From Synechococcus sp. A15-62 (GTDB taxonomy: Bacteria; Cyanobacteriota; Cyanobacteriia; PCC-6307; Cyanobiaceae), in NCBI RefSeq assembly GCF_014280075.1, contig NZ_CP047950.1, positions 1,612,001 to 1,676,000 of the forward strand: DNA of 64,000 nt. The letters run 5' to 3'. This document shows positions 17,049-25,211 of this stretch, piece after piece. Position numbers and translations under genes: made by a program. Numbering within the stretch: position 1 is the first letter of the stretch; the number at the start of each line of letters is the position of its first letter. The notes beneath the pieces are model-generated. The model saw nothing but the letters and a program-made list of their open reading frames with translations, did no database searches and was not told the origin of the DNA.

Positions 17049-17690
17049 TTGAGTCTGAACCTCGGGTTAATCGATTACGGCATGGGCAATCTCCACTCTG
17101 TGGAGAAATGCCTTGAACGGCTTGGTCAGGGCTGCTCTTTAATCCATAACGCCAATGATCTGGACGGTGTAGATTCGCTGATCCTCCCTGGGGTCGGCGC
17201 CTTCGACCCGGCCATGGCCAACCTCAGGGCCACCGGGCTGGTACCTCATCTGCTGCGCTGGGGCCAGGAGGATCGTCCCTTGCTCGGCATCTGCCTCGGC
17301 CTGCAGCTCCTGTTCGAGCAGAGCGATGAAGGCAGCGATCCAGGCCTCGGCCTCTTGGGCGGACGGGTGATACGACTGCCCAGCAACAGCGGCGAACGCA
17401 TCCCCCACATGGGCTGGGCTCCGTTGAAGCATCACGGCAATTGCCCGCTGCTCAGCAGCGATGCCCCCTCGGAGTGGGTGTATTTCGTGCACAGCTACGC
17501 CGCTATTCCCACCGATCGGAATGACCTCAAGGCCTCTGCCCCCTTCGGCGATCAGGAGGTGACTGCTGTGGTGTGGCGGGGCCGCGTCGGCGCCTGCCAG
17601 TTCCATCCGGAGAAGTCGTCTGATGCCGGGGAACAGATGATCAAGCGGTGGTTGACCTGGCTGCGCAACGGAGCTGAACCCTGCCCATGA
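17049..17690 (+). CDS. hisH: Imidazole glycerol phosphate synthase glutamine amidotransferase subunit
   Basis: Supplies ammonia from glutamine to HisF in histidine biosynthesis. The 213-residue class I amidotransferase has GLIDYGMGNLHSVEKCL at the N-terminus, the nucleophile elbow LLGICLGLQLLFEQ, and the catalytic His/Glu in ACQFHPEKSS. The start codon is TTG at 17049 (MSLNLGLIDYGMGN). The stop overlaps the rsmD ATG by 4 bases, so translation is probably coupled. Confidence 0.96.
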   Translation: MSLNLGLIDYGMGNLHSVEKCLERLGQGCSLIHNANDLDGVDSLILPGVGAFDPAMANLRATGLVPHLLRWGQEDRPLLGICLGLQLLFEQSDEGSDPGLGLLGGRVIRLPSNSGERIPHMGWAPLKHHGNCPLLSSDAPSEWVYFVHSYAAIPTDRNDLKASAPFGDQEVTAVVWRGRVGACQFHPEKSSDAGEQMIKRWLTWLRNGAEPCP

Positions 17691-18307
17691 GCGGTGGCGG
17701 ACAACTGCGACTCAGCGGGGGGCGACGGCTGCTGAGCCCCGAGGGTCGCACGGCTCGGCCCACCACCTCCAGGGTGCGCGAAGCGGTGATGAACATCCTC
17801 GCCCCGCACCTGAAGGACTGCCGCTGGCTCGACCTCTGCAGCGGCAGCGGCGTGATGGGCTGTGAGGCCCTGCAACGGGGGGCACGCTGTGTGGTGGCCG
17901 TTGATCAAGACCCGCAATGCATCCGCGTGAGCCGCAACAACCTCAGTGCAGTGGCGGCAAGCCGTTCACCGGCTCCTGAGATCCGCACTGAACGCCGGGA
18001 ACTGATCACATGGCTGCGCAAGGGCTGGAGCCAGGAGCCCTTCGACATCGTCTATTTCGACCCTCCCTACGACCAGGGCCTCTACGAACCCTGCTTGATC
18101 GCCCTCGCCGAGGGGAATTGGCTTCACCAGGATTCTCTGGTGGTGTGTGAACACCGCTCCAACTTGAACCCAGAACCGGGCTCAGGTTGGACGGTTGTGG
18201 ATCAACGCCGCTACGGCATCAGCAGCGTGATGCTGCTCAGCCCCCTAGAGCGCTGCCACCTCGGCGGTACTGATTCCATGCCGCCACGAACAGACCCAAA
18301 AGCGTGA
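17687..18307 (+). CDS. rsmD: 16S rRNA (guanine966-N2)-methyltransferase RsmD
   Basis: A 206-residue class I SAM methyltransferase. Family features are the early [15 protein letters not shown], the SAM site [16 protein letters not shown], and the catalytic DPPY motif in [14 protein letters not shown]. It methylates G966 of 16S rRNA. The ATG overlaps the hisH stop by 4 bases. Its last 71 bases lie antisense to petG. Confidence 0.93.
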   Translation: MSGGGQLRLSGGRRLLSPEGRTARPTTSRVREAVMNILAPHLKDCRWLDLCSGSGVMGCEALQRGARCVVAVDQDPQCIRVSRNNLSAVAASRSPAPEIRTERRELITWLRKGWSQEPFDIVYFDPPYDQGLYEPCLIALAEGNWLHQDSLVVCEHRSNLNPEPGSGWTVVDQRRYGISSVMLLSPLERCHLGGTDSMPPRTDPKA

Positions 18308-18353
18308 CGGGGATCAAACCCAGAACGATGCCGCAGAGCAGAGGTTCGATCAT
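18237..18353 (-). CDS. petG: Cytochrome b6f complex subunit V (PetG)
   Basis: A 38-residue protein starting [20 protein letters not shown], continuing as a single membrane helix and ending in a basic [10 protein letters not shown] tail, diagnostic of PetG, which sits at the rim of the b6f complex and stabilises it. Length is typical. It is transcribed toward and overlaps the end of rsmD by 71 bases. It is divergent from cytM with a 14-base palindrome between the two starts, hinting at shared control. Confidence 0.95.
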   Translation of the reverse strand: MIEPLLCGIVLGLIPVTLLGLFVAAWNQYRRGGSALGG

Positions 18354-18378
18354 TGCGTCGCGTCAGCAATCAGAATTA

Positions 18379-18392
18379 GAGAGAATTCTCTC
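18379..18392. promoter_or_regulatory. 14-bp perfect palindrome between petG and cytM
   Basis: GAGAGAATTCTCTC is a perfect palindrome lying 26 bases upstream of the petG ATG and 18 bases upstream of the cytM GTG. Its place between two divergent electron-transport genes suggests an operator or overlapping promoter; the regulator is unknown. Confidence 0.4.
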
Positions 18393-18409
18393 ATTGGAAC
18401 TCCAGGTCT

Positions 18410-18823
18410 GTGGTCCAGCCGTCACGAATTGCGGCCGAATCGGCATCAGCTGATGCAAATGATTCGAGCGATCGGGGTCGCGGCCTGATCGCCGCGCTGG
18501 TTGTGTCGGCTGCCACGGCTTGCGTGGTGCTGGTGCTCTGGGTGCTGGGGAGCGCGCAGCAGGACCCCTACATCAAGGCCAGCCTTGAGTTGCAGGGGGC
18601 CGTGGACCACGGCGGCCAGCTGTTCCGGATCAATTGCGCCGGCTGCCACGGCCTAGCTGGCCAGGGGTTGGTGGGCCCTCAACTTCAGGGCGTGAGTAAT
18701 CAGCTGAAAGACCCCGTTCTGGTGCACCAGATCATCAGCGGAGAGACTCCCCCCATGCCGAGCTTTGAGATGGAACCGCAATCCATGGCCGATCTGCTGG
18801 CCTACCTGCACACCCTCAGCTGA
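18410..18823 (+). CDS. cytM: Membrane-anchored class I cytochrome c, CytM
   Basis: A 137-residue protein with a Ser/Asp-rich cytoplasmic start, one membrane anchor (about 25-48), and a c-type cytochrome domain with haem site CAGCH at 76-80 and the probable axial Met116 in TPPMPSFEM. The DPYIKASLELQG and QGLVGPQLQGVS segments match cyanobacterial CytM, a low-potential cytochrome implicated in balancing respiration and photosynthesis. The GTG start at 18410 follows a palindrome shared with divergent petG. Confidence 0.9.
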   Translation: MVQPSRIAAESASADANDSSDRGRGLIAALVVSAATACVVLVLWVLGSAQQDPYIKASLELQGAVDHGGQLFRINCAGCHGLAGQGLVGPQLQGVSNQLKDPVLVHQIISGETPPMPSFEMEPQSMADLLAYLHTLS

Positions 18824-18832
18824 GCCGCTGCC

Positions 18833-19579
18833 TTGAATGCCGTCGTCGTGCTGGTGGAGCCGGCCGGCCCCCTGAACATCGGAAGCGTGGCCAGGCTCTG
18901 CGCCAATTTCGGGGTGTGCGAACTGCGGCTGGTGGCCCCCCGCTGTGACCATCTCAGCGATGAGGCCATGCTGATGGCCGTGCACGGCCAAGCGCTGCTT
19001 CAGGCCGCCGTGGTGGTTCCCGACCTGCTGACAGCCATCAACGACTGCCGCCGCACCGTGGGCAGTTGCGGACGCCTGGACCATGGCGAGATCCCCCTGC
19101 AAACACCCGAACAGGCCCTGGGTTGGTTGCTGGCCAGAGATGGCAGCAGCTCCAGCTCAGGCGCCCCCGTGGCCTTGGTGTTTGGACGGGAAGACCGCGG
19201 CCTCAGCAACAGTGAGCTGCGGCTCTGCCAGAGGGTTCTCTGCCTGCAGAGCGGAGAGGCCTATCCCTCGCTGAATCTCTCCCACGCCGTGGCAGTGGTG
19301 CTGCATGAGTTGGCCCGCCTCAACAGCGGGACCACTGAAACCCGCTGCATCGAGCCCCCCTCGCCGGACCCTGCAGCCGCCAAGGCGCTTTCAGCCTGTC
19401 TCGACGACGCCAGCGACCTTTTGCTGGAGGCCGGTTTCCTGCTGGAGCACACCGCCGCTGCGCGCATGGCCAAGGTGCGGGATCTGCTGCAACGCGCCAC
19501 GGTGCGCGCCGAAGAGGTGGCTCTGCTGCGGGGAATGGTGCGCCAACTGCGCTGGGCCATCCGCGCCAAGCGCCCCTAA
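18833..19579 (+). CDS. TrmH/SpoU-family RNA 2'-O-methyltransferase (TrmJ-like)
   Basis: A 248-residue SPOUT methyltransferase. Motif 1 is VVVLVEPAGPLNIGSVARLC with the catalytic-type Asn-Ile-Gly-Ser-Val-Ala-Arg, motif 2 VALVFGREDRGLSNSEL, and motif 3 YPSLNLSHAVAVVLHEL, all forming the trefoil-knot SAM site. The C-terminal helical extension resembles TrmJ, which methylates tRNA position 32, but the target is not certain. The start is TTG at 18833, 9 bases after cytM. Confidence 0.88.
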   Translation: MNAVVVLVEPAGPLNIGSVARLCANFGVCELRLVAPRCDHLSDEAMLMAVHGQALLQAAVVVPDLLTAINDCRRTVGSCGRLDHGEIPLQTPEQALGWLLARDGSSSSSGAPVALVFGREDRGLSNSELRLCQRVLCLQSGEAYPSLNLSHAVAVVLHELARLNSGTTETRCIEPPSPDPAAAKALSACLDDASDLLLEAGFLLEHTAAARMAKVRDLLQRATVRAEEVALLRGMVRQLRWAIRAKRP

Positions 19580-19607
19580 TCTCTGCCGAACAGTCACGGC
19601 TGAAAGG

Positions 19608-20753
19608 TTGAGCAGCAGTCGTTCGTCACGTCGCTCCGCCGGCTGGAAAGGTCCGGCCCAGCTCATCCTGCGGCTGGTGTTGATGGGGGTGGGTCTGGGA
19701 CTGCTCACCGGCAGCGGCCTGCGGCTGCTGGCGCCCCGCGTTCAGCAACAGGAGATCGCACTGCCCAGCTGGCTGGCCGATCAAGCGCTGATCACCACGC
19801 TGCTCGGTGACGCCGTGGAGCCGCCCAGCAGTGAGAACGCCACTGAGAAGAAAACTGCTCCTGTCGTGGCGGAGGGCCTGAAGCAGGCACGCTTCGCCCC
19901 CAGGCAGGAAATCAGGGCGCTGTCGGAACGCTGGCTGGAGCTGGCCGCGCAACAAAGCGATCTGCAGGCCAGCGCCTACATGCTGATTCTTGACGACGGG
20001 CGCTTTGCAGCCATGCAGGCCGAACGGCCGATGGCTGCCGCCAGCTCGATCAAGACGCCGATCCTGCTCGCAGTGCTGGAACTGCTGGATCAGGGAACAC
20101 TGCAATGGAACGAACCGCTCACGCTCACCGAGGAGCTGGTGGGGGGAGGCGCCGGTTGGATGGCCTCCCGGCCCGTGGGCAGTCGCTTTCCAACCCATGA
20201 GGTGGCCACGGAAATGATCCGGGTGAGCGACAACTCCGCCACCAACCTGATGATTGCCCGGGCGGGAGGAATGGATGCGATCAACGCCCGCTTTCAAGAG
20301 CTGGACCTGCCTTCCACCGTGGTGAACAACTGGCTGCCGGATCTCGACGGAACCAACACCACCAGTGCCAGAGATCTCAGCCGGGCCATTGCCCTGGTGG
20401 ATAGCGGTGAGCTGCTGGCTCCCCGCAGCCGGGATCTGTTTCGCGAGGTGATGGGAACGTCGATCACCAACACGCTGCTGCCCAGGGGCTTGATGCGCGG
20501 CCTCGGCGGCGCCCAGGGCGAACCGGACGCAAGCCTGGCCCGCAAGGGGTACCGCGTTTACAACAAAACAGGTGACATCGGCATCGCCTACGCCGATGCC
20601 GGGCTGATCGAACTCCCCGACGGACGACGCGCAGTGGCGGGATTCCTGGTGGAGGGTCCCTTCAACGACCCCCGATCCACCGAACTGATCCGTCAGCTCG
20701 CCGCCGCCATGGCACCGCACCTCAAACCCGTCCCTGTTCCGCCCAAGCCATGA
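19608..20753 (+). CDS. Membrane-anchored serine hydrolase of the class A beta-lactamase fold, atypical omega loop
   Basis: A 381-residue protein with an N-terminal membrane anchor (about 17-40) and a periplasmic domain. The three penicillin-binding motifs are intact: SSIK (146-149), SDN (207-209) and KTG (320-322). The omega-loop segment that is RWEPELN in class A beta-lactamases reads NWLPDLD at 241-247, so the usual general-base Glu166 is Leu and Asn170 is Asp. A true beta-lactamase is therefore doubtful; a peptidoglycan-related peptidase or esterase is an alternative. The start is taken as TTG at 19608. The stop overlaps the next ATG by 4 bases. Confidence 0.8.
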   Translation: MSSSRSSRRSAGWKGPAQLILRLVLMGVGLGLLTGSGLRLLAPRVQQQEIALPSWLADQALITTLLGDAVEPPSSENATEKKTAPVVAEGLKQARFAPRQEIRALSERWLELAAQQSDLQASAYMLILDDGRFAAMQAERPMAAASSIKTPILLAVLELLDQGTLQWNEPLTLTEELVGGGAGWMASRPVGSRFPTHEVATEMIRVSDNSATNLMIARAGGMDAINARFQELDLPSTVVNNWLPDLDGTNTTSARDLSRAIALVDSGELLAPRSRDLFREVMGTSITNTLLPRGLMRGLGGAQGEPDASLARKGYRVYNKTGDIGIAYADAGLIELPDGRRAVAGFLVEGPFNDPRSTELIRQLAAAMAPHLKPVPVPPKP

Positions 20754-22102
20754 AGCTCGCTCCGCTGTTGTCTGCTGCCTGGCTGGCTGTTGCAGCCATG
20801 CCTGGCACTGCCGAGGTGATTGAGCGTCAGCAGAGCGTTCGCCCCCTGCCGGGAGGCCTCGACAGTGTGTTGATGGTGAACGACAACAACCCCGAGCTGA
20901 TCGAGGATGACGGCATCCTGATCTCAACCTTCCCCAATGGGGAGGCGGCGTCGGTTCCGGTGGTGCTCAACGGTCGCTTCGACCTGTTCAGCCACCACGT
21001 GTACGCCGGTGATGCGGAGGGCAGCCCCAGCTCAACCCTCTGGCTGGCGGTGCTGGCAGCTCCGCTTGGGAACACTCCTGTGACCCTGCAGCTGCTCGCA
21101 GGCAGCACCTCGCTCTCTCAGGCCAAAGGGCCGGGCCAGACCCAGGCCCCTTTCCTGCCCCTGCCGAGCCTGATGCCAGAAACCACGGACGTGGTGGCGG
21201 CAGGACCCGGCAGCCGTGTGGCCGGAGATCTGTTGGCAGGCCGCAGCGCAGCGGAACTCACCAACCGCCGCTGGACTCTGGCTCCAGGCACACCCACACA
21301 GCTGCTGCTGTTGCCCATTCCCGTGGCCGGTCTCGATCCCCTGCTCAACGGCCGCAACCTGCAACTGCGCTTCCACAGCTCCGGCCCAGTGGCGATGGCC
21401 ACCCTGGCCGCTCACGGTGAAGACGGAAAGGCTCCAAGCGAGCAGCACTGGCTGCAGCTACTCAAGGACCAGCGCATGAGCAGCAAGGAGCATCAACCCA
21501 CCCCCCGGGGCAGCAAGGGCAAGATCATTTATTCGCGGGTGAGCGGTGTTCAGATCGGCAGCAGCTGGCGGGCGCGCATCACCGACCCGGGCAGTCCTGT
21601 GCTGGCCGCACCCACGGCCCCCATCTCCTGGCCGATCAGCAGCCTGGAGCGCGGCACCCTGTCCACCAACCAGGTGCAAACCGCGGAACTCAAAAGCTTT
21701 TATCCCGGCACCGCCTGGGCGGCCCACGGCAACTACGGGGTGGAATACGACCTCACCCTGCCGCTGAAAAACACCGGCGCAGCGGCGGTGACGCTGCAGC
21801 TGTCGCTGGATTCGCCCCTCAAGGGCAACAGCACCACCTCTCTGCTGCGCTTCCGCGATGACCTCAACGGCCCGGTGATGTTCCGCGGGCCTGTGCAGAC
21901 CACGGGTCTGGAGGATTCAGAGGGTGTTTCCAAGGGGCGCCAGACCCAGCACCTGGTGCTGCGCCAGGGGCAGCAGGGGCCGTCCTTGGGGCAGCTGATG
22001 CTCAAGCCAGGGGAAGCCAAGCAGGTGCGCGTTCGCCTGGTCTATCCCGCTGATGCCACGCCACCGCAGGTCATCACCGTGCAGCCTGTGAAACAATCCT
22101 GA
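20750..22102 (+). CDS. DUF3370-family secreted protein
   Basis: A 450-residue protein with a signal peptide (MKLAPLLSAAWLAVAAMPGTA) and a beta-rich mature part. The sequence VLMVNDNNPELIEDDGILIST and FDLFSHHVYAG match the cyanobacteria-restricted DUF3370 family, whose function is unknown; an envelope role is inferred. It is coupled by an ATGA overlap to the upstream serine hydrolase, suggesting both work at the cell envelope. Length is normal for the family. Confidence 0.8.
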   Translation: MKLAPLLSAAWLAVAAMPGTAEVIERQQSVRPLPGGLDSVLMVNDNNPELIEDDGILISTFPNGEAASVPVVLNGRFDLFSHHVYAGDAEGSPSSTLWLAVLAAPLGNTPVTLQLLAGSTSLSQAKGPGQTQAPFLPLPSLMPETTDVVAAGPGSRVAGDLLAGRSAAELTNRRWTLAPGTPTQLLLLPIPVAGLDPLLNGRNLQLRFHSSGPVAMATLAAHGEDGKAPSEQHWLQLLKDQRMSSKEHQPTPRGSKGKIIYSRVSGVQIGSSWRARITDPGSPVLAAPTAPISWPISSLERGTLSTNQVQTAELKSFYPGTAWAAHGNYGVEYDLTLPLKNTGAAAVTLQLSLDSPLKGNSTTSLLRFRDDLNGPVMFRGPVQTTGLEDSEGVSKGRQTQHLVLRQGQQGPSLGQLMLKPGEAKQVRVRLVYPADATPPQVITVQPVKQS

Positions 22103-22122
22103 GCACGCCTAGAGAATTGCTC

Positions 22123-23211
22123 GTGACTGCACCCCGGAAGCGCAGGGTCTTCCCCTTCACTGCGGTGATCGGTCAAGAGGAGATGAAGCTGGCCCTGCTT
22201 CTCAACGTGATTGATCCGCGCATCGGCGGCGTGATGATCATGGGAGACCGTGGCACCGGCAAATCCACCACGATCCGTGCCCTGGCTGATCTGCTGCCGG
22301 ACATCGACGTTGTCGCCGGCGATCCCTACAACAGCTCGGCCAGCGATCCCGACCTGCAAAGCAGTGAGGTGCGCGAGCGGATGCAACAGGGGGAAACCCT
22401 GAGTACCGAACCGCGGCAGGTGCCGATGGTGGACCTGCCCCTCGGTGCAACGGAAGACCGCCTCTGCGGCACCATCGACATCGAGAAAGCCCTGAGCGAA
22501 GGCGTGCGCGCCTTTGAGCCCGGTCTGCTGGCCAAGGCCAACCGCGGCCTGCTCTACGTGGATGAGGTGAACCTGCTCGACGACCACCTCGTCGACGTGC
22601 TTCTTGATTCAGCAGCCTCAGGCTGGAACACGGTGGAACGGGAAGGCGTCTCCGTGCGCCACCCCGCCCGTTTCGTGTTGATCGGCTCCGGCAACCCCGA
22701 GGAAGGCGAACTCCGCCCCCAGCTGCTCGACCGTTTCGGCATGAGCGTGGAAGTGCGCACCGTGCGTGATCCGGAGCTGCGGGTGCAGGTGGTTGACCAG
22801 CGCACCTCCTTCGACAGCGACCCCGATGGCTTCAGCACCGCCGTGGAGGGCAATCAAAACGCCCTGCAACAGCGTGTGGTGGAGGCCCAACAACGCCTCG
22901 ACCAGGTAACCATCGATGAGGACCTGCGCCTGCGCATCTCCGCCGTCTGCGGTGAGCTGGATGTGGATGGTCTGCGGGGTGACATCGTCACCAACCGTGC
23001 CGCCCGGGCCCTGGCCGCCTTCGAGGGACGCACGGAAGTGAGCGAGGAAGACGTGGCCCGCGTGGCCTCCTGCTGCCTCCGCCACCGGCTGCGCAAGGAC
23101 CCCCTGGAGCAGGTGGATTCCGGCGACCGCGTGGTGAAGGTGTTCTGCAAGGTGTTTGAGCGCAGCGAGAGCAGCGACCGCGCTGATTTCGAACTGGCCC
23201 TCGCCGCCTGA
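22123..23211 (+). CDS. chlI: Magnesium chelatase ATPase subunit I
   Basis: AAA+ motor of the magnesium chelatase (ChlI/ChlD/ChlH), which inserts Mg into protoporphyrin IX in chlorophyll synthesis. The 362-residue product has Walker A GDRGTGKS at 41-48, Walker B GLLYVDEVNLLDDHLVD, and the arginine-finger region RPQLLDRFGMSVEV. The GTG at 22123 (VTAPRKRRVFPFTAVIGQ) is preferred to TTG two codons earlier. The gene stands 20 bases after the DUF3370 gene. Confidence 0.97.
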   Translation: MTAPRKRRVFPFTAVIGQEEMKLALLLNVIDPRIGGVMIMGDRGTGKSTTIRALADLLPDIDVVAGDPYNSSASDPDLQSSEVRERMQQGETLSTEPRQVPMVDLPLGATEDRLCGTIDIEKALSEGVRAFEPGLLAKANRGLLYVDEVNLLDDHLVDVLLDSAASGWNTVEREGVSVRHPARFVLIGSGNPEEGELRPQLLDRFGMSVEVRTVRDPELRVQVVDQRTSFDSDPDGFSTAVEGNQNALQQRVVEAQQRLDQVTIDEDLRLRISAVCGELDVDGLRGDIVTNRAARALAAFEGRTEVSEEDVARVASCCLRHRLRKDPLEQVDSGDRVVKVFCKVFERSESSDRADFELALAA

Positions 23212-23229
23212 TCCCCCCACAATCAACCC

Positions 23230-23694
23230 ATGCGGATCCTCGGCATCGACCCGGGCCTCGCCCGGGTGGGCTACGGGGTGATCGACATCGAGGACGGGTG
23301 CCAGCGCATGCTCGATTGCGGCATCATCCAGACCGATTCCGATCGCTCCGATGGTGATCGCATGGTGGAGATCGCTGGCGACCTGCGCCAGCTGATCCGG
23401 ATCTGGCGCCCGGAACTGGCGGCCGTGGAGAAGTTTTTCTTCTACCGATCCAGCAACACCATCAATGTTGTTCAGGCGCGCGGCGTGGTGGTAATGACCC
23501 TGGCCCGCTTCAAGATCCCGATGGTGGAGTTCCCTCCCATGCAGATCAAGCTCGCCGTGGCGGGGTTCGGCCATGCCGACAAAGATGAAGTGCTGGAGGC
23601 GGTGATGCGGGAGTTGAACCTGGAGGAACCACCCCGTCCGGATGATGCGGCCGATGCCCTGGCGGTGGCGCTGACGGCCTGGTTGCAGCGATGA
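23230..23694 (+). CDS. ruvC: Holliday junction resolvase RuvC
   Basis: Endonuclease that cuts Holliday junctions with RuvAB in recombinational repair. The 154-residue product has the acidic active site: Asp7 in [19 protein letters not shown], Glu67 in LAAVEKFFF, and the C-terminal pair in [16 protein letters not shown]. Length and start are standard. Its stop overlaps the ATG of the following 5-formyl-THF cyclo-ligase by 4 bases. Confidence 0.97.
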   Translation: MRILGIDPGLARVGYGVIDIEDGCQRMLDCGIIQTDSDRSDGDRMVEIAGDLRQLIRIWRPELAAVEKFFFYRSSNTINVVQARGVVVMTLARFKIPMVEFPPMQIKLAVAGFGHADKDEVLEAVMRELNLEEPPRPDDAADALAVALTAWLQR

Positions 23695-24239
23695 GCAGCA
23701 AGCCGACTCTGCGCCGTCACTTCAAAGCCCAGCGTCAACTGGGAGAAGCAGCCACGCGATCCATCCAGGAGGCCGTGGCGGCGCTGATCGCCCAGTCCAA
23801 CTGCGGCAGCCGCCATGTGGGGATCTACTGGCCCCTGCCAGGGGAAGCGGATGTGCGGCCGCTGCGGGATGGTCCCCATTCGCCCTTGGCCTTGCCGGTG
23901 GCCGATGGCTGCGGCGGGCTCCTCTACCGGAGCTGGGGTGAGGCCCCGCTTCAGCCCGATGGCTGCGGCATTCCCGCTCCTGCCGCTGGAGACGCTCTGA
24001 AACCCGATCAGCTGGCGCTGCTGCTGGTGCCGGCGCTGGCGGTGGACGGCGCGGGAATCCGCCTGGGCTACGGCGGTGGGTATTACGACCGGCTCAGAGC
24101 TGATCCCGCCTGGGCTGCCGTTCCGGCCTGGGTTGTCCTTCCCTCAACCTGCCTTGCGGCCGAGGCTTTGCCCCGCGAGCCTTGGGATGTTCCGTTCACC
24201 GGCTGGATCACGGAACAGGGTGCTGGTCGGCCCGCCTGA
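23691..24239 (+). CDS. 5-formyltetrahydrofolate cyclo-ligase family protein
   Basis: ATP-dependent enzyme converting 5-formyl-THF to 5,10-methenyl-THF, rescuing a storage or by-product folate. The 182-residue product has the N-terminal [13 protein letters not shown] with its basic patch and the family signature [24 protein letters not shown]. It is coupled to ruvC by ATGA overlap. It complements FolD at the left end of the window in one-carbon metabolism, though the genes are far apart. Confidence 0.9.
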   Translation: MSSKPTLRRHFKAQRQLGEAATRSIQEAVAALIAQSNCGSRHVGIYWPLPGEADVRPLRDGPHSPLALPVADGCGGLLYRSWGEAPLQPDGCGIPAPAAGDALKPDQLALLLVPALAVDGAGIRLGYGGGYYDRLRADPAWAAVPAWVVLPSTCLAAEALPREPWDVPFTGWITEQGAGRPA

Positions 24240-24250
24240 GGGGCCGCATC

Positions 24251-24694
24251 ATGGGCACCATTGATCGCCCTTCCATGCTGCGTCTGCTGGCTCCACTGCT
24301 TTTGCTCGGCTCGATGCTGCACGGCGCGGTTCTGGCTCCTGCCAAGGCCCATCAAATCGAAAGTGCTCTGCAGTATCTCGATGGCGATCTGCAATTGAGC
24401 AGCAGCTTTTCCAACGGTGAGCCCACCCAAGGGGCCGTTGTTCGCTTGCTCAATGCCGATGGCACGCCAGGGCAAGAACTGGGCCGCACCGATGCCGAGG
24501 GACGCCTGAGCCTCGATCTCAGCAGCGTGGGCAATGGCACCGTTGATCTCCAGGTGGACGGTGGTCCAGGCCACCGCGACTACCTCGAACTTCCCGTTCA
24601 AGACGGCGAAGTGGATCTGAACGAGGTGGTCATGTTCCCCTTCAGCCTGGTGATGGTGGGGCTGCTGGTTAGCGTGCGTCGTCGAAACGACTGA
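24251..24694 (+). CDS. Secreted or membrane-anchored hypothetical protein
   Basis: A 147-residue protein with a signal peptide ending near AKAHQ, a compact beta-sandwich-like domain (FSNGEPTQGAVVRLLNADG, LGRTDAEGRLSLDLSS) reminiscent of carboxypeptidase-regulatory-like folds, and a C-terminal hydrophobic segment ending in a basic RRRND (FPFSLVMVGLLVSV). This resembles the periplasmic-domain plus anchor layout of small accessory subunits of metal transporters such as NikL, but no transporter is adjacent. A start at 24275 is also possible. Confidence 0.65.
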   Translation: MGTIDRPSMLRLLAPLLLLGSMLHGAVLAPAKAHQIESALQYLDGDLQLSSSFSNGEPTQGAVVRLLNADGTPGQELGRTDAEGRLSLDLSSVGNGTVDLQVDGGPGHRDYLELPVQDGEVDLNEVVMFPFSLVMVGLLVSVRRRND

Positions 24695-24701
24695 GCCCCG
24701 C

Positions 24702-25124
24702 ATGGCCACCAGCACCGGCAGTGACGCCCTCGACCGGATGGTGGAGCGCTTGGGCGGCACCGCCGATCCAAAACGCCGCTACGAGTACGTGCTCTGGTTG
24801 GCCAAGAAGCTCGCGCCCATGCCGGCCGAAGAGCAAACCGACGACATCAAGGTGAAGGGATGCGTGTCGCAGGTGTTTGTGCGGGGTGCCCTCGATGAGG
24901 GAGTGATGCGCTGGCAGGGGGACTCCGATGCGCTGATCACCAAGGGACTGCTGGCGTTGTTGATCCAGGGGCTGGATGGATTGACGCCAGCCCAGGTGCA
25001 AGCGGTGGACCCAGCCTTCATCGCGGCAACAGGCCTGCAGGCAAGCCTGACGCCCTCCCGCGCCAATGGCTTCCTCAACATCCTCCTGGCCATGCAGGAG
25101 CAGGCCCGTCAATTGGAAAGCTGA
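24702..25124 (+). CDS. sufE: Cysteine desulfuration protein SufE
   Basis: Accepts persulfide sulfur from the cysteine desulfurase SufS for Fe-S cluster assembly. The 140-residue product carries the sulfur-accepting Cys54 in DIKVKGCVSQVFV and the conserved LTPSRANGFLNILL near the C-terminus. ATG at 24702 lies 7 bases after the previous stop. Length is normal for SufE. Confidence 0.94.
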   Translation: MATSTGSDALDRMVERLGGTADPKRRYEYVLWLAKKLAPMPAEEQTDDIKVKGCVSQVFVRGALDEGVMRWQGDSDALITKGLLALLIQGLDGLTPAQVQAVDPAFIAATGLQASLTPSRANGFLNILLAMQEQARQLES

Positions 25125-25211
25125 CCCGAGCGCTGTTCAGGACAGGAACAGAAGCCGAATCACGTCAATACATAGAGTCGCTCGCAAACGTTCCAACACG
25201 GATCACAGGGG

